NCBI GenBank assembly: GCA_013368325.1
Contig: JAACJK010000234.1
Location: 118,412 to 182,411, forward strand
Length of the DNA stretch: 64,000 nucleotides
Direction of reading: 5' to 3'
Source of the DNA: Ephemerocybe angulata
Lineage: Eukaryota > Basidiomycota > Agaricomycetes > Agaricales > Psathyrellaceae
Shown here in pieces: positions 1-11,889 of this stretch. The translations under genes were made by a program, and so were the position numbers. Below the pieces are notes generated by a model. The model made no database searches, was not told the origin of the DNA, and saw only the letters and a program-made list of their open reading frames with translations. The stretch's first letter is position 1, and each line of letters starts with the position of its first letter.

Positions 1-1
1 A

Positions 2-1318
2 TTCTGCCGTCTCTGCTCCGACTATGCGCAAAGTCTTCTACACGAGGCCACAGGCAAAGGACCTGCCGTGGATTCAGACATTGAGATTCCATACCACATT
101 CGCGCCGAATTGGAGAAGATGGTCGGCCGCATACGAGAAGCATGGGGCCAACAAGGTTCGTACATCCATTAAAGCCCTGTAGACAGGCCGCTGCAACCAA
201 TTTTATTTCAGTACATTTATCCTATTCTACCGACAACATCCTGGACAAGCTTCGGTCGAGCACCTCAAAGACCAAGTCCGAACAGTTAAGAGAGCATTTC
301 AGAGGCCCATTCGCGCCGAAGGAAGACGGGACGGGAACCGCGCAACTGTTTGAGAAGCCGATGGTGTTTATTGACCGGTCGGGCGTTGTTGTCGCGTGGT
401 ATCTTCCCGGGCTATTTACCCGACAGCGTTGCGTACGTCTAACCTAGTTGTCTAACCTAATTATGTGACCATTGTCGCTGATGGTCGGTCAATAGCGGCA
501 GGTTTATGACGCTGTCAAGGAACTTACGGCCCATCCCCAAAGCCCGATTCGGATTGACGGATCAAGCCAAAATTGGCGTGAGGACATGACGACATTTCAA
601 GGCGCACCCGACTCTGCGTTAAACAGCGGGCACGCCAATATGAGCATTGCGTGGTATGGGCAAGGCCATAACGTGGGTTGAGTCGCATTCCAGGGTCTCC
701 CCAAAGCGCTGACAGATCCCTTCGTTCTAGAGTACCAACGCGAGTCCATGTCCTTCAGGCCCACTTCAGAAAGGAGACAGAAATGGTGCCAAGGCATTTA
801 TCTCCTCGCTTACCGAAGTTAACGCCCTAATCGGAACCGCCTTGTCGCTCGTCCACCCCCGACTTTTCAAGATGCAACTCCAGGTCCTAATCGAACTCTA
901 TACTGGAAGGGCTGACTGTAACCATAGGGAGCTCATGTTGGAGCTATTTGAGCAGTGGTCTACCCCGTTCACGGGGTTTGATCTCATATCTAACCGGGAG
1001 TCGCCTTTCCATCGGGACTCGCGTGGCGGAAAGTTGCTCTTCGATTTTCTGGCTGTTTTTGGCGAACATCGCGACGGAAGATTTGAAGTCCCACTCCTGA
1101 GCGCCCGCTTTGCGTACAACCCAGGTACTGGATTTTTCCTTCCCGGCTATCTCTTTGAACATGGGGCAAGCCAGACACGTGGGGATCGTATCTGCATTGC
1201 GTGCTACTTCAAGCCAAATGTCGGACACGGTGCGCTGTCCTCATATGCGGAAGTTCATCTCCCGACCGCGGCAGAGCTCTGTCAAAAGCATGGACTTCCT
1301 GCTGAGAGGGATCATTAG
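2..1318 (+). CDS. TET/JBP-like 2OG-Fe(II) dioxygenase, 5' end outside window
   Basis: Probable DNA-base (5-methylcytosine/thymine) oxidising dioxygenase of the TET/JBP family. Seen: exon 2-155, intron 156-211, exon 212-432 with the family-like stretch FIDRSGVVVAWYLPG, intron 433-501, then an exon holding NMSIAWYGQGHNVG. The last exon carries HRD (HxD; codons 1010-1018), a distal His in FEHGAS (1160-1162) and an Arg in GDRICIACYF (1187-1189), which is the order of Fe- and 2-oxoglutarate-binding residues in this fold. The join between about 650 and 780 is unresolved: the frame changes and only very short introns fit, so a frameshift is possible. Known: basidiomycete TET/JBP genes are expanded and lie beside KDZ transposases, as here (transposase at 3.3-7.4 kb). 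The N-terminus is missing at the window edge. Function is inferred from the motifs only. Confidence 0.75.
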
Positions 1319-1361
1319 CAGGCTTCATTGACAGGCCGTCGTTCGTGCGGTTCATAAGGAT

Positions 1362-2149
1362 CTAAATATATACATCTGATGCCAAGCCAAAGCGGGATTG
1401 TACTTCCTTCAAATTTTTAAAAGACTCCAGGGCAAAGTCCGCGTGTATTTGAGCGTTTGCGACATTCGTATCCAACAAGCTGAGAGTCTCCTTGAGAAGA
1501 TCCGGCAGCTCTGGCGCCACCGTCGGGCCAGTGATGGCCGCCCCTTGATCGGGAAGGCGACTCGCCCGATTAGGTTCGCTAGGCCGCTCGTTCGCGGCGA
1601 TGGTATAAGCACCGGCGTACGCCTCTTGCCATTCTTCAAACACAGAGGCCGGGGTGGGGGAAGGTAAATCGGCTCTCCACCACTCGGGAAACTTGAAAGG
1701 ACACGACTTCAACAGGGGCCCACCCATCAACATTCCGTTGTCTAGCAGGCAGCCGTTGCAAAGCGCCGCCCAGAGATCCTCGTCTGAACCGTTATGCAGA
1801 TGCAGGCGGTTCATCAAAGTTCGGAACGGAACCGACACAACGTTGCGCTCTACAACCAAAGAATGCAATCCATGTAGGGAGATAGCCATATCCTGGAATT
1901 TCGAGGTCGGTTATTATTTACGATGGTAACTGGGACAAATATACAACTCACCAATTCCTCTTCAAAGAGATCGAGGTATCGTTTGTTGAATGTAATTGAA
2001 AATCGGTTATGAAAAATATGGTCAAGGTAGAGCTCCCTCCGATAGGTGATGTAGGCTAGAAAAGAGCCCCACAGTGCGGGGGAGCTGATCGGGGGGATAC
2101 CCAGCATGCTGGGAAGGTGTGAAAGACTGTCTAAAGATAGTCGGTTCAT
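1362..2149 (-). CDS. Hypothetical KDZ-associated protein (242 aa)
   Basis: I do not recognise this protein. Two exons fit: 2149-1952 (starts MNRLSLDSLSHLPS) and 1892-1362, joined across a 59-nt intron (1893-1951, GTGAGT donor, CAG acceptor) with the frame kept. The product has hydrophobic/aromatic N-terminal helices (ALWGSFLAYITYRRELYLDH), a WWRADLPSPTPASVFEEW segment and a C-terminal amphipathic helix that could form a coiled coil. It shares strand with the next two upstream genes and lies between the dioxygenase and the KDZ transposase. Its second exon is 531 nt, the same length as that of its neighbour at 2443-3212, but I see no clear sequence similarity. Probably transposon cargo. Confidence 0.55.
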
Positions 2150-2442
2150 GCTCGCCTTTAATATACAGGTACGGAAAGGATCCGACGTACCGACCTTTTG
2201 GTTGCTCCGAAGTCGGAGAAATTGTCTTATATAGCGCATCATGCCAAAGCTATGCTTTTTCAGAGAGGGGATTAATTGTTAAATACACATTGAAGAATTC
2301 TAACGATCGTTTAAGACAGTATAGTTGGGGAAAGCCGGGGCATGGGAAGAACAATCGGTGGCGGCGGGCGAGGCGGGGCGGGGCGGGGCGGGAGGGAAAT
2401 GATAATCGGGGTGGTCGGATTACAGGGTCGGAGGGTAGATGG

Positions 2443-3212
2443 TTACCGGGGAGGAGTGGGGATAAGGTTCGCAATTCTAGTCGCTTCGAGTTTGCTAATC
2501 CTCGCCGCAAGGTCCTGAAGAGCTCCAATGGAAGCCACAAGACTCGCAAGGTGATCGTACGTGACGGTCATCTCCGACTCAATAAAATGAAGCGCGTCGG
2601 AGGCTGCCAGAAACGCATCTCGGAGTTCGTTATCGGTTAAGGCGGCAATATTGAGGAGGGAATGGCGAGGTTGAGCGACTGCCGGGGGTAGATCCTTCCT
2701 TTGTCTCTCCCAGTACCCAAAGACATCGAGAGGTGAAGAGGCGGGCGTCATGTTCGGTCCTTCTGGGGAGTACGATATCCACCAGTTCCCTTCGTATCTC
2801 GCCAGAACAGAGTCCTTCGGGTCCCGCGTATCGGTAACAATGGCCATAGTGGCGTCGAAATCATCGGCTCGGTCTTCAAGAAAAAGCCGGAGTAGTCCCC
2901 TAAGCGCCCACGGTGGGTGAATGCGCTCGTCATGTACAGTAACGCCGAAGCCAAGTAGGTGGTTGGCGGTCGTCTGAGGTTGTGGATGGTGAGTGGACGT
3001 GCAAAATCGAGAGTAGTTCAAATGCGTACCAATTCTTCCAGCAGGCAAGTCTTGTAGAAGGCCAAGGCAGGGTCGGAGATCATAGAATGTCGGAGGGAGT
3101 AACACATAGCGGCTGCTCGACAGCGGCTTGAGGCATAGTTCACCAAGCTCTGAATATCGTTGGGCTTGAGAGTACGAAGACGTGCAAAGAGTTCGCGGTT
3201 GGGAGGCGTCAT
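2443..3212 (-). CDS. Hypothetical KDZ-associated protein (237 aa)
   Basis: Not recognised. Exon 1 is 3212-3030 (MTPPNRELFARLRTLKPN...) and exon 2 is 2973-2443, with a 56-nt intron 2974-3029 (GTACGC donor, CTCAG acceptor), in frame. The middle reads like a folded acidic domain (RADDFDATMAIVTDTRDPKD, NWWISYSPEGPN). The C-terminal ~70 residues are helical with heptad-like spacing (TYDHLASLVASIGALQDLAA) and suggest oligomerisation. It ends 48 bp downstream of the transposase stop, on the same strand. Working together with the transposase is an inference from position alone. Confidence 0.6.
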
Positions 3213-3259
3213 GAGATCAAGACTGAGATCAATACGTTGCTACGAGGGAATAACTGATT

Positions 3260-6200
3260 TTACAAGTTATAAAAAGCCGCCTTAATGTCCTCCAACTCCA
3301 TCTTCACCGGTTCTTCGTCTTCCCCGTCAACATCCATCATCATTCCCTTGGTATCCTCAGCAGAATCATTGAGTCCATGCGGCCAATCCACTTCTTTGTC
3401 TTCCTCCTTGATTTCTTTTTTGACACCGCCTTCGATGCCGCCTTCGATCGGACGTAAGACGACCCCCGCTTTCTCCTGGAACTTCAACACCGCATGTGCA
3501 CCAAGTCTTCTCCACATATCCGCCTGTCGATGAGCGTATGACCGGGCACCATCGCTTTTGGCAACCGCAGCCCAGCCTTCAGCTCTGGACCGTCGAAACT
3601 CCATGAATCTGACGAACCAATCCATCTCCGACTTGAGGAGCACGAGCTCTTCCGTCCATCTGTCGTTCCTAGACTTCGCCCGAATCCAGCTGACGCGGTA
3701 GACTGCCCCACCGCGATCAATTTATCAGCATTGGCCTAACATGAGAGCAAATGATAATCACCCACCCTCCTCAATATAGGCACCCTTGTCGGAATCCCCT
3801 TCTACATTTAGATGCCAGATCCAAGAGAGTCCTTCGTCCCGAGATCCCGCTTTGTTTGGGTCGTACACCGATGACACCGCAATGGTGTGCTCCCTGGTCA
3901 GCTTCTGGAATCGGGGGTACTTGTCGGCAACACCAAGTCTTACCAAGGCCCATAAGGCGCATCTATACCTTTGGATCTGGTACTTCATCATTTTCTCAAC
4001 CTCGTTTATCGCATCGTAACCCCGGGTCCGCCCCCGCTTCCCCGAAGCCAATTTCTTGTTGTCCCGATATAGCCTGGACTTCCGCACAATCTCTTTCCGA
4101 AGCTCCTCCAAAGCTTCCTCAGCCTGGGCTACCCTCAGCGTTTCTTCCTTAGCTGCGACGGGATCCCAGCCGTCGGGTCGTTGGTCAAAGCTGGATGGAA
4201 GCGGCAGAGGAGATAGTTCCAGTTCCGAACGTTTGAAAAGGTTGTTCAACTTGACGAGATCTTCCTCCTCGCATGTGCATTCGTCCTCGTCCTGAAAGAG
4301 TTAGTTTCAGCCACCGTCTCGTTAAATCAACCAGGGTACTCACTTCGCAGACGCATACATTCCTATTGTCATCCCAGGGCGTGGCGCGGAGTTCCGCCAG
4401 GTCCATTTCCGGGAATAGATCCTGACCTTCATCATAGAAGATGTTCATCAACCTGATGATAGCCTGAGCTTTCCGAACTTCGTCTACATCCCGCTTTTGC
4501 GCCGCTTTTGTTTGTTTCTTCTTCCCCGTTAAAGGAGAATCGGCCGGCTTAGAGCGGAGAATGGCTTTGAGTTTAATCCTGCAGAAAAGCGTGAACCATT
4601 GACAAATTAAAATCGTATCAATACTACAAAAATGCAAATAAATACTGACTGAGCTTCCTGAAGCTCGATTCCAAGAGAGATCCAATCGGCTACCCCCAAC
4701 TGATCTTTCTCCTCCGTCTTCTCCAACCCCATCAGTCGGGCCTGGACAACATGGCTCCCTTCAACTAAAAAATCATTTCAGCTCTCACAGTCGGGAGATA
4801 GATCGGGGAGACAAAGTACCTTGCCGAGTGTTCATATTGTACACATCCATCGATTCGTTGTGCGTCGTGGATCGGCCTTCGTTCGCTTTGTCCATTAGCA
4901 GAGTCCATGCGGACCTTTGGTCTTTGGAAGCAGTGCTATCCAGCTGTTTAAACGCTTCGGCTGCTTGGGCCTGTTCAACCGCTGACTCGTCAAGCCGCTT
5001 GATCAGGTACGCCACTATGATTAAGGAGTTAGTTCGGGCTTTTGTTGGGCGGATTTCCGAACTTACCCATCCCCGTGAGCTTTCTCCAGTTGCCGTCGTT
5101 CATGCACGCGTCGAGCATCTCCGCACGGTGCGCCAAAGTCATGTTCCGAGTCATCTTAGCCGCACCGTTTAATGTAGACCACAGAGACTCCAAAATTTCG
5201 CCGCTATTCACCCCAGCGCCAGGGTAATAAGTAGGGGCAAAACGGTGTAGACATTCCTCCTTGTGACCGTGAACGTGGAACAGCCCTATGAGGAAGTCGA
5301 GAGCCAGATCCTTCGGGAACATCGAGGAGAGCCTTTTGCTCCGGGCGATGCGAGCGTGGAAGTTGATGCAGTACTGACAGCTGATGTCATATGCAAGTAT
5401 CGACTTCGGCATTGCCTTCGCGTTTGTAGATTGCAGCGCTTGGCAGAGGGCATAATCCACGTTTAGTTGTCTATCCGAAGATTGGCGGCAAGAGCGGGAT
5501 TCGTCGGGTCGGCGCGTCAAATGTCGGGGCGGGATGTCGGACGGGTAAAGGTCATTTGCATGATCAGAATTAACTCAGGCATATAGGCGAAACAACGAAC
5601 CTCTCTCCTTTCTGCATGTCAACCACCGCTCCAGGTGCGAAGCACCCATGCCGGGCGCAAGCCACGGCGACCAGGCCAGTCGAATCATAGCCCTTTTTGG
5701 CGTGGTTCTTCTCGGCGATTGCGCGATGCTTCGAGCACATAGGTGCCTAGACCCAAAGAACGGATAAGTTTCCGAAGACAAAAACACCAGTATAATTGAG
5801 TATAATTGAAGTCAAATAGGCCGCATATCGTAGGGGAGACTAGGACGTGGGCAAGAAATTTCTAAACCCACCTCTTTGTATTCTTTGGAGCCTTTGACAT
5901 GCTCGGCGTACGCCTTCGGTTCTGTCATATACGCCGCCCCGTCGGTCAGCGCGACCGCCTCCTCCGATCCATGCTTGCCAATGGGGTGGTCGAGAACGAA
6001 GTTTCCATCTGTGACCAAATAACGGGTATAGACCCATCTGGGAAGTCCACAAATGTCAGCTTATTTTCCCTTTGCTCAGAGTCGGACAAACGGGGACGTA
6101 CCTGGGCCCCACCACTTTCCAATCTTGGGGAAGGTTGACCTTGTCCTGGGGGCACGTTGCGCAGAATAAAGCAAGATCGCCAGCACCCGGAGAGCTGTCC

Positions 6201-7432
6201 TTAGCGGAGTTCGCGAAGCCATTGCGTTTCAGATTGGTGAGATGGTTGTATTGCTGCCAGACCCTTGCAAGCTCCCGCCTGCGATCCTGTCGGTTGTGAA
6301 TGGAGTCAGTAGTCGAACATATCCCAGAAACAAGAAAACGCACCAGGGTCTCCGATGGAAAGACGTAGTTCGTCAATCGCCTGAGGATTTCCGTGTAGCT
6401 GTCCGTCGCCATATGGGTATGGACCTTCAGAAGGTGGATGTGTTTCAAAACCTCGAACGTGAAAACTGTTGAGACGGACTTCGAGGTTGTGGGGTAGAAG
6501 GCGTGGCGGAGGTACTGCACCTCGTCGGCAGGGGCTGTCGGACAGAAACAGGTGAAGACGGGGAGATGGTGATACCCGTTCATGTGGACAAAGGCTGTAA
6601 CCTCCCCTGAGCCTATAATCCTGTGCTTCGGGATGGCACCGAACGTCGGGTCATTGGTAAAGTCATCGACTTCGTTGATATTGGTGCAGCGGGCTTCCAG
6701 AGCCTCCCGAGAAGCTTGGTATCGAGGGCATGGTTCCATCCCATGACCTAGACAGATAATGGTCCCGACATGCCATAACCACGCAGGCACCCAGTGGGTC
6801 CCAGCCCACCTCTCTACCCTGTGGAAAGGATTTGTACGGTGGTCGACGAGGCAGCATTCCCGACATAATCGGGGAACGCCAACGCAGCAGAGACAGCGCC
6901 AGACTGTCGGAGAGGCGGCGCATTTCTCGCATGTAGGAGAACGAAGGGCTTCCGACTCAACGATCACGTCGAGGTATAGCCCAACCTTGGCTTCTTTCCA
7001 GTGCTTCATGTATTCGTGCGTAGTCTAGGAATGAATTAATGGAGAGTCCACCTAAAAGAGCAACTGACAACCCACATTTCCCTGGCTGGTTTTTCCCGAA
7101 TGTCTACTGAATAGATCCTCCTTGTACTCCTGCTTCGGGTCCTGTGCCGATGACTGAGGGAAGTCTCCTGAAAGTCCTTCTGGATGATCGTCTCCGCTTT
7201 CGCTGTCCGGTGCGCCGTATTCTGGTTCCATCCTGTGCATATCGGGATCGTAGTCTTCTGTCTTCGGCTTCTTTACCGCCACATGGTCGGACTTGGTTGG
7301 TTTGGGAATGAAGGAAGAGAGTCGGGCACGGCTGGAAGGAACAAGTTTCAATTTATCGCCCCGTTTTGTCTTTCGGACCACGAGATCGGAAACAGTGAAG
7401 CCGCGTCGGTCAAACCCGACTTTGGGAGGCAT
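3260..7432 (-). CDS. KDZ transposase with CxC2-like cysteine cluster (1150 aa, 11 exons)
   Basis: Cut-and-paste DNA transposase of the KDZ superfamily. Exons (minus): 7432-7076, 7024-6344, 6286-6102, 6037-5872, 5746-5601, 5470-5067, 5014-4820, 4764-4650, 4578-4344, 4291-3766, 3702-3260; every junction keeps frame, giving 1150 aa. The acidic, Pro-rich N-terminus (~120 aa) is followed by a cysteine cluster (CEKC...CLCC...CRECC...DHRTNPFHRVERW) typical of CxC2-type KDZ proteins. Next come the conserved GDLALFCATCP, ALCQAL and YDISCQYCINFHAR, then FHVHGHKEECLHRFAPTY and NSGEILESLWSTLN, which hold the likely acidic catalytic residues. The C-terminus has a charged helical region and ends in a family-like SWIRAKSRNDRWTEELVLL. 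No frame break is visible, so the gene may still be active. It is divergent from the gene at 7740. Confidence 0.93.
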
Positions 7433-7739
7433 ATAGGTGATGGGATAGATGTGTGGGTTAGAGATGAGCTGGATATTCTGAAGATACAGACCTACCTATA
7501 GCTTGGGGGGTATTTATACCCGTCCTTGGTCTCCCTTCCATAAATCGTGTTTTTCGCCAGTTAACTTCCCAGCGAGATCCCTTTACATTCCATAAATCAC
7601 CGACTTCGCCAACCTACTTGCCTCAGACCAACTACCCAACAGCGTGATCGCTCTCTCTTCCATAAATCGCCGACTTCGCCAATCTACTTGCCTCGCACCA
7701 ACCGACTCCTCCTCACCGAGATCCCTCTCCCCTCTCCCT
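7433..7739. promoter_or_regulatory. Bidirectional promoter between KDZ transposase and HMG-like gene
   Basis: The 307 bp between two divergent start codons hold TATAAATA on the minus strand (7518-7511), about 80 bp upstream of the transposase ATG. On the plus side three imperfect direct copies of a CCATAAATC...CGACTTCGCC block occur at about 7538, 7590 and 7660, spaced about 50-70 bp. They are followed by a C/T-rich stretch up to the ATG at 7740. Repeats in a shared promoter are candidate binding sites for an element-encoded regulator; that role is inference. Confidence 0.55.
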
Positions 7740-10700
7740 ATGTCAGCACTTGATTCTCCCGAAGGCGGCGCCCCCATGTCAGCGGTAGATTCTCCAGAAG
7801 GCGGCCCAACGGTGGAAGAGGAAAAGCCGGCAAAACGACTTGACGACCGATTTACGGTGTACCAGCTTGCCTACCTCGAGGAGCGGAGGGACACCTATCG
7901 AGCTTCCACTGCAAACGAGCGTAAGGAATTGTGCCAGCATACAGTTGATCATTTCGTCGCCGAGATTGAAAAGACCGGTCGGATGATCAAGAAGCCAGAG
8001 CGGAATGGACTCGGCGAGGTTGGTTTGGGCGCTAAAGTCGGAGTTTTAAAAAATAATCTGATTCTTTTTCCAGAACGTGCGAACTTGGTTTGCGCAGCGT
8101 GGGCGGAGCCGCAACGACCCTCCGACTTGGGCTGTACATTGGACTGCGCGACAATGTTTCTACCGCACCAACATGGAGAAATGCAAGGCTACGTGGAAAG
8201 AACTCCAAGAACAATCGCTGGGTCGTCGGGCTACGTCGGAGGAACTGGATCTGGATGACCTCGAAGACGAGGACGAGACTCCCGAACCCGAAGGTGAGGG
8301 CGGGGATCCTAAGAAGACTAAGCCTTTTAGCACGTTTCAAGCTGCCATTAGTGCCGAGATGGCTAAGCTCACCGATAAGGAGCGGGAAAAATACGAGAAA
8401 ATGGCGATTTCGTGGAGAGAGCACGGTCCTAACGCGGAAGAGAAGAAACGGTACGTTGTAGAATTATGTCTTTCTGGTTTTCAAACCTAACCTGATTGTT
8501 CTCAGTCTCGCAGAGAAGAACTTACGTTCCTGGGTTAGACAGTTCTCTAGAGACGTGTATAACCAGATGGGGGCGCGGATCGTGTTTCTAACCGCTCACG
8601 TCGATACGAACGATCAGCTGCATATCGGTAAGCGAGGGACGTCTCCCGAACTGTATTCATAGCTGATTTCCGACATTTAACGCGCGTAGTGACAATGGAC
8701 TTTAACTTTGAGCTCGGAGGAGGGCGGCCGTTTAAGTCTACCGCTCGTGGTTGGTGGGAGAAAGCTGACCCAGAAGGATCGTATGGTCGATTTGTGCAGC
8801 ACGACATGCCGTCTCCTCCGACTGAGGATGGAGAGGAGGAGGAGCCGAAGTCGAACGAAATAGTGCTCAAGGTCAATGATTATGGAGAGCCTCTGATCCC
8901 GAACCCCGAACATGTCCCCGCTGCTTGGAAAGCCCACAAATATTTCGTTAAGGTTGTTCGACTAATTGTGAGAGGATTCTACGGTGCGTAACAGCAACTA
9001 TCGCTAGGGGTGTCGAAGCTAATGATATCTTTGTTATCAAACAGCCAGGGCAAAAGGCGTCCCAGCAGGGAATAGAAATGCAGGTCCGCCTTGGAACAGC
9101 ATTACGAAGGACTTGTCCCAGTTCGTCGCAGACGAGTACTTTCCTGAAGACTTCGGCTCTTTCGAGGACCCAAACGTAATGGGCGTAGACAAGAATCAAC
9201 GCCTTCTCAAGCATTGGTATGAACGCCAAAAGGCCGGTTTGATTCCTTTCCAATTCCGTCAATATCTTAGCGGGACCGTCTTCATGCCCAGCGAACCTAG
9301 AACACTTGTGTCTCAACCCCCGAGCTCGGGCTCAGACTCCACCGAACAACCTCCGAACCGACGGCCAAGGCGGAAGGCCGCGTCTAAGCCAAAGACCAAG
9401 GCTCCAGCTCAAGAATCGGACAACGATTCGGAGGACCCGCCCCCTAGGACTAAGCAAAAGGTGAGACCTAAGCCCAAGAGGCCGAAGAACAGGAGTGGAG
9501 GGGCGGAGTCGGAATTGAAGTCGGGGGGAAAGGCATCGGAGAAGACAATCGGGATTGAGAAGTCGGCTCTGGGAGTAGGGAAGTCGGGCGAGGCAGGTCG
9601 GGATGCGAAGTCAGTTGGGGTAGAGGGATCGGGCGAAGCGCAGGGAGCTAAGAAGCCAGGTGCGACGGCGGTACGGGTGGAGAAGTCTGGAACGATGGTG
9701 GGTGCTGAGAAGTCGGGGTCGGGTGAGGCGAGTCGGGATGGAGAAGTCGGGGGGAAGGCAGTCGGGGTGGAGAACAACGGCGCGCAGCCGGTTGGGGTAG
9801 ATCCATGGATGGATGTCGAGTTCGGGGGTGATTTTGGGATGGACGTGGATGAGCCAGGACCGGTCCCAGAGGCTGCACAGGTGGCTAAACAGCCAAGGGG
9901 GTGCCAGGATAAAGGAAAGGTGAAGGAGAGAGCGCGATCTCGTCTAGAAGGCAGGACAGTAATTAGCTCTGACGAAGACGGTACAGAGCCGATCGGGATG
10001 CCTGAGCCAGGTACGTCTTTGCATTCAGGATACCGTACTTTTGCTGACTTCTTTAAATAGCTCGCGGCGTGCATAGTCTTTCAATGACGACTGATGTACC
10101 GCCAACACCCACCCGACAATTGGTGCAAGCGGCATCGGCTTTGACTATCCACGGCAGGTTAGATGTGCCGGGCGGACCGCCTTCTAAGCCAGGAAGCATT
10201 CCCGCCGTCGAGACCTCCAATCCTCCGGCCGTCGTGTCCCCCAGCAATCTCGCTGTCGCGCCTTCCACGACTCCCGCCGTCGCGCCTTCCGCAACTCCAG
10301 CCGTCGCGACCTCCCTGACTCCAGCCGTCGCGTCCCCCACCACTCTCGGGGTCCCCTCCCCCACCACTCTCGCTGTCGCGCCTTCCACGACTCCCGCTGT
10401 TGCCCCTTCCACAACTCCAGCCGCCGCGACCTCCACGACTCCCACTGTCGCGACCTCTCCCACTCTCGCCGTCGCGACCTCCACGACTCCCACTGTCGCG
10501 ACCTCTCCCACTCTCGCCGTCGCGTCCCCCACCACTCTCGCCGTTGCATCTTCCGCCACTCCCGCCATCGCGACCTCCACGACTCCCGCCGTCGCGCCTT
10601 CCGCCACTCCCGGCGTCGACACGGCCTTAGAGGCAATGATCGCCCTCATCCGGGCGAACCCTCACCTTCTCAATGTGGCCACGGCGGCTGGAACCCCCGC

Positions 10701-11043
10701 TCAAGTTCCGACAGGCAGTTCCCAAACTCCGCCTGTCAACCCCAACTCGGATGTGGAAATGGAGGATGTATTAGAAGAAGAAGATCCCGATTGGACCGAC
10801 AACGACAAGAGAATCTCCAAGAAAGCCGGGAAAGGTAAAGGCCGACCGAGAAAACTGACAAAGCCAAAAGTGGCCACTGCCTCATCCTCCAAGGTCCCTC
10901 AAAAGTCCAAACCGACTGGAACTAAGCCCAAGAGGGCGAAGGAGGATGAGATGCTGATGAAAGTCAGTGAGGAGCATGGAAAAGAGGGCAAGAGGCAGAG
11001 GCAGAAGACACAGAAGGCTTTATTGTTGGAGAAGCTGCAGTAG
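7740..11043 (+). CDS. Large acidic/basic HMG-like and AT-hook-like protein (1006 aa)
   Basis: Likely chromatin or DNA-binding cargo protein. Exons 7740-8018, 8074-8450, 8506-8627, 8690-8983, 9045-10010, 10061-11043 keep frame throughout. The ATG at 7740 was chosen because upstream in-frame codons lack ATG; it opens a duplicated DSPEGG peptide. About residues 95-130 (NVRTWFAQRGRSRND) and 180-215 (KPFSTFQAAISAEMAKLTDK...EKYEKMAISW) resemble an HMG-box-like helical segment. Then come conserved-looking DFNFELGGGRPFKS and SYGRF blocks, and a PPWNSITKDLSQFVADEYFPE block found in many agaric transposon-linked proteins. The rest is disordered: K/S/G-rich, then an Ala/Pro/Thr repeat (10205-10620), then a basic tail with GKGRPRKLTK, which is AT-hook-like. 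Divergent from the transposase. Molecular role is inferred. Confidence 0.75.
10205..10620 (+). repeat. In-frame minisatellite (Ala/Pro/Thr/Ser repeat)
   Basis: About ten degenerate copies of a 39-45-bp GC-rich unit encode TTPAVAPS/ATSTTP-type peptides inside the gene at 7740-11043. Units contain CTCCCGCCGTCGCG-like cores. All length changes are multiples of three, so the frame is kept. The antisense strand is also open here, which is only a by-product of the repeat. Confidence 0.8.
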
Positions 11044-11247
11044 GCTACCTATATCTCCGTGACATTTGTTTCTTTTACCTGAATACGTATATCATTTATT
11101 CGCCTCACAATCGGGCTCTTTCTACCTGCCATGCCGCTGTCCCAGGTTGGATAGTTTGGCCCAACTCAGAGAAATCTCTAATTAAAAACACATTTAAAGG
11201 AGTGGAGACCAACGGTGAAGCTTTGAAGCCCCCAGTTTGGAATTCGC

Positions 11248-11889
11248 ATGGCGACCACATCACCTATGAGGCAAAGCGGCTCACTCCCGAATAGCTCCGA
11301 CAACGTCTCCCCCGCGGTCCATACCTCCCGCCCCATCGACCCTGCCCCCGAAGAGCCTACGGCTGAAATGATGGCCGAGCTAGAGGATCGGGTGGCTAAA
11401 CTGTCGGCCACGTTCGATACCCTGAAGGGCCTTATGAAGGAGGCGGACATCAAGGCGGACATGTTGCAGGAGAGTAAGGAGATGCTGCGTGGGATGCAAC
11501 AACGCGAGGCCGATATTCTAGGTGGTCGGGAAAGCTCTCCGACGCCGTCGGCGGCGCAGGCCAAAGTTCCGCCTTTTGACCACTTTAGCAAGGCATTCTA
11601 CGTCATTGGGAAAGGGCGGGCGCCCGGTATCTACTCCAACCAGTAAGTGGAAGCAGTGGGCAATTTGTATGTTGCGACTCATGCTATTTTCAGAGCTTGG
11701 GCCGACCATCTTATTGCGTACATTGACCCTACTCTGACTGAGATGGTCGAGGTCAACAATCTTCCCGAGGCATGGGAACTCTGGATTCGCTTCCTTCCCA
11801 ACCTCTGCATCATCGGACGTGTTCCTGGAGACGAATCGGTCTATGGACCTTTGGCTTTTTCCGTACCCCCATTCCCAAAGTTTGATTGA
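11248..11889 (+). CDS. Small coiled-coil protein with RNase H1 N-terminal/viroplasmin-like segment (196 aa)
   Basis: Two exons, 11248-11642 and 11694-11889, joined across a 51-nt intron (GTAAGT donor, TTTTCAG acceptor). Residues ~45-95 form a predicted coiled coil (AELEDRVAKLSATFDTLKGL). The following FSKAFYVIGKGRAPGIYSNQ resembles the start of the RNase H1 N-terminal hybrid-binding (caulimovirus viroplasmin) domain, whose family pattern is roughly YYVVxxGRxxGIYxxW. The partner part continues across the splice into ADHLIAYI...LPEAWELWIRFLP. This suggests a small RNA:DNA hybrid or dsRNA binding protein, but similarity is by eye. It lies tail-to-tail with the Zn2Cys6-like gene at 12155-16187. 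Confidence 0.6.

Noticed and set aside
10053..10649. Antisense frame of about 200 codons, Val/Ala/Gly-rich
   Set aside because: It mirrors the in-frame minisatellite of the gene at 7740-11043 and has no independent support.
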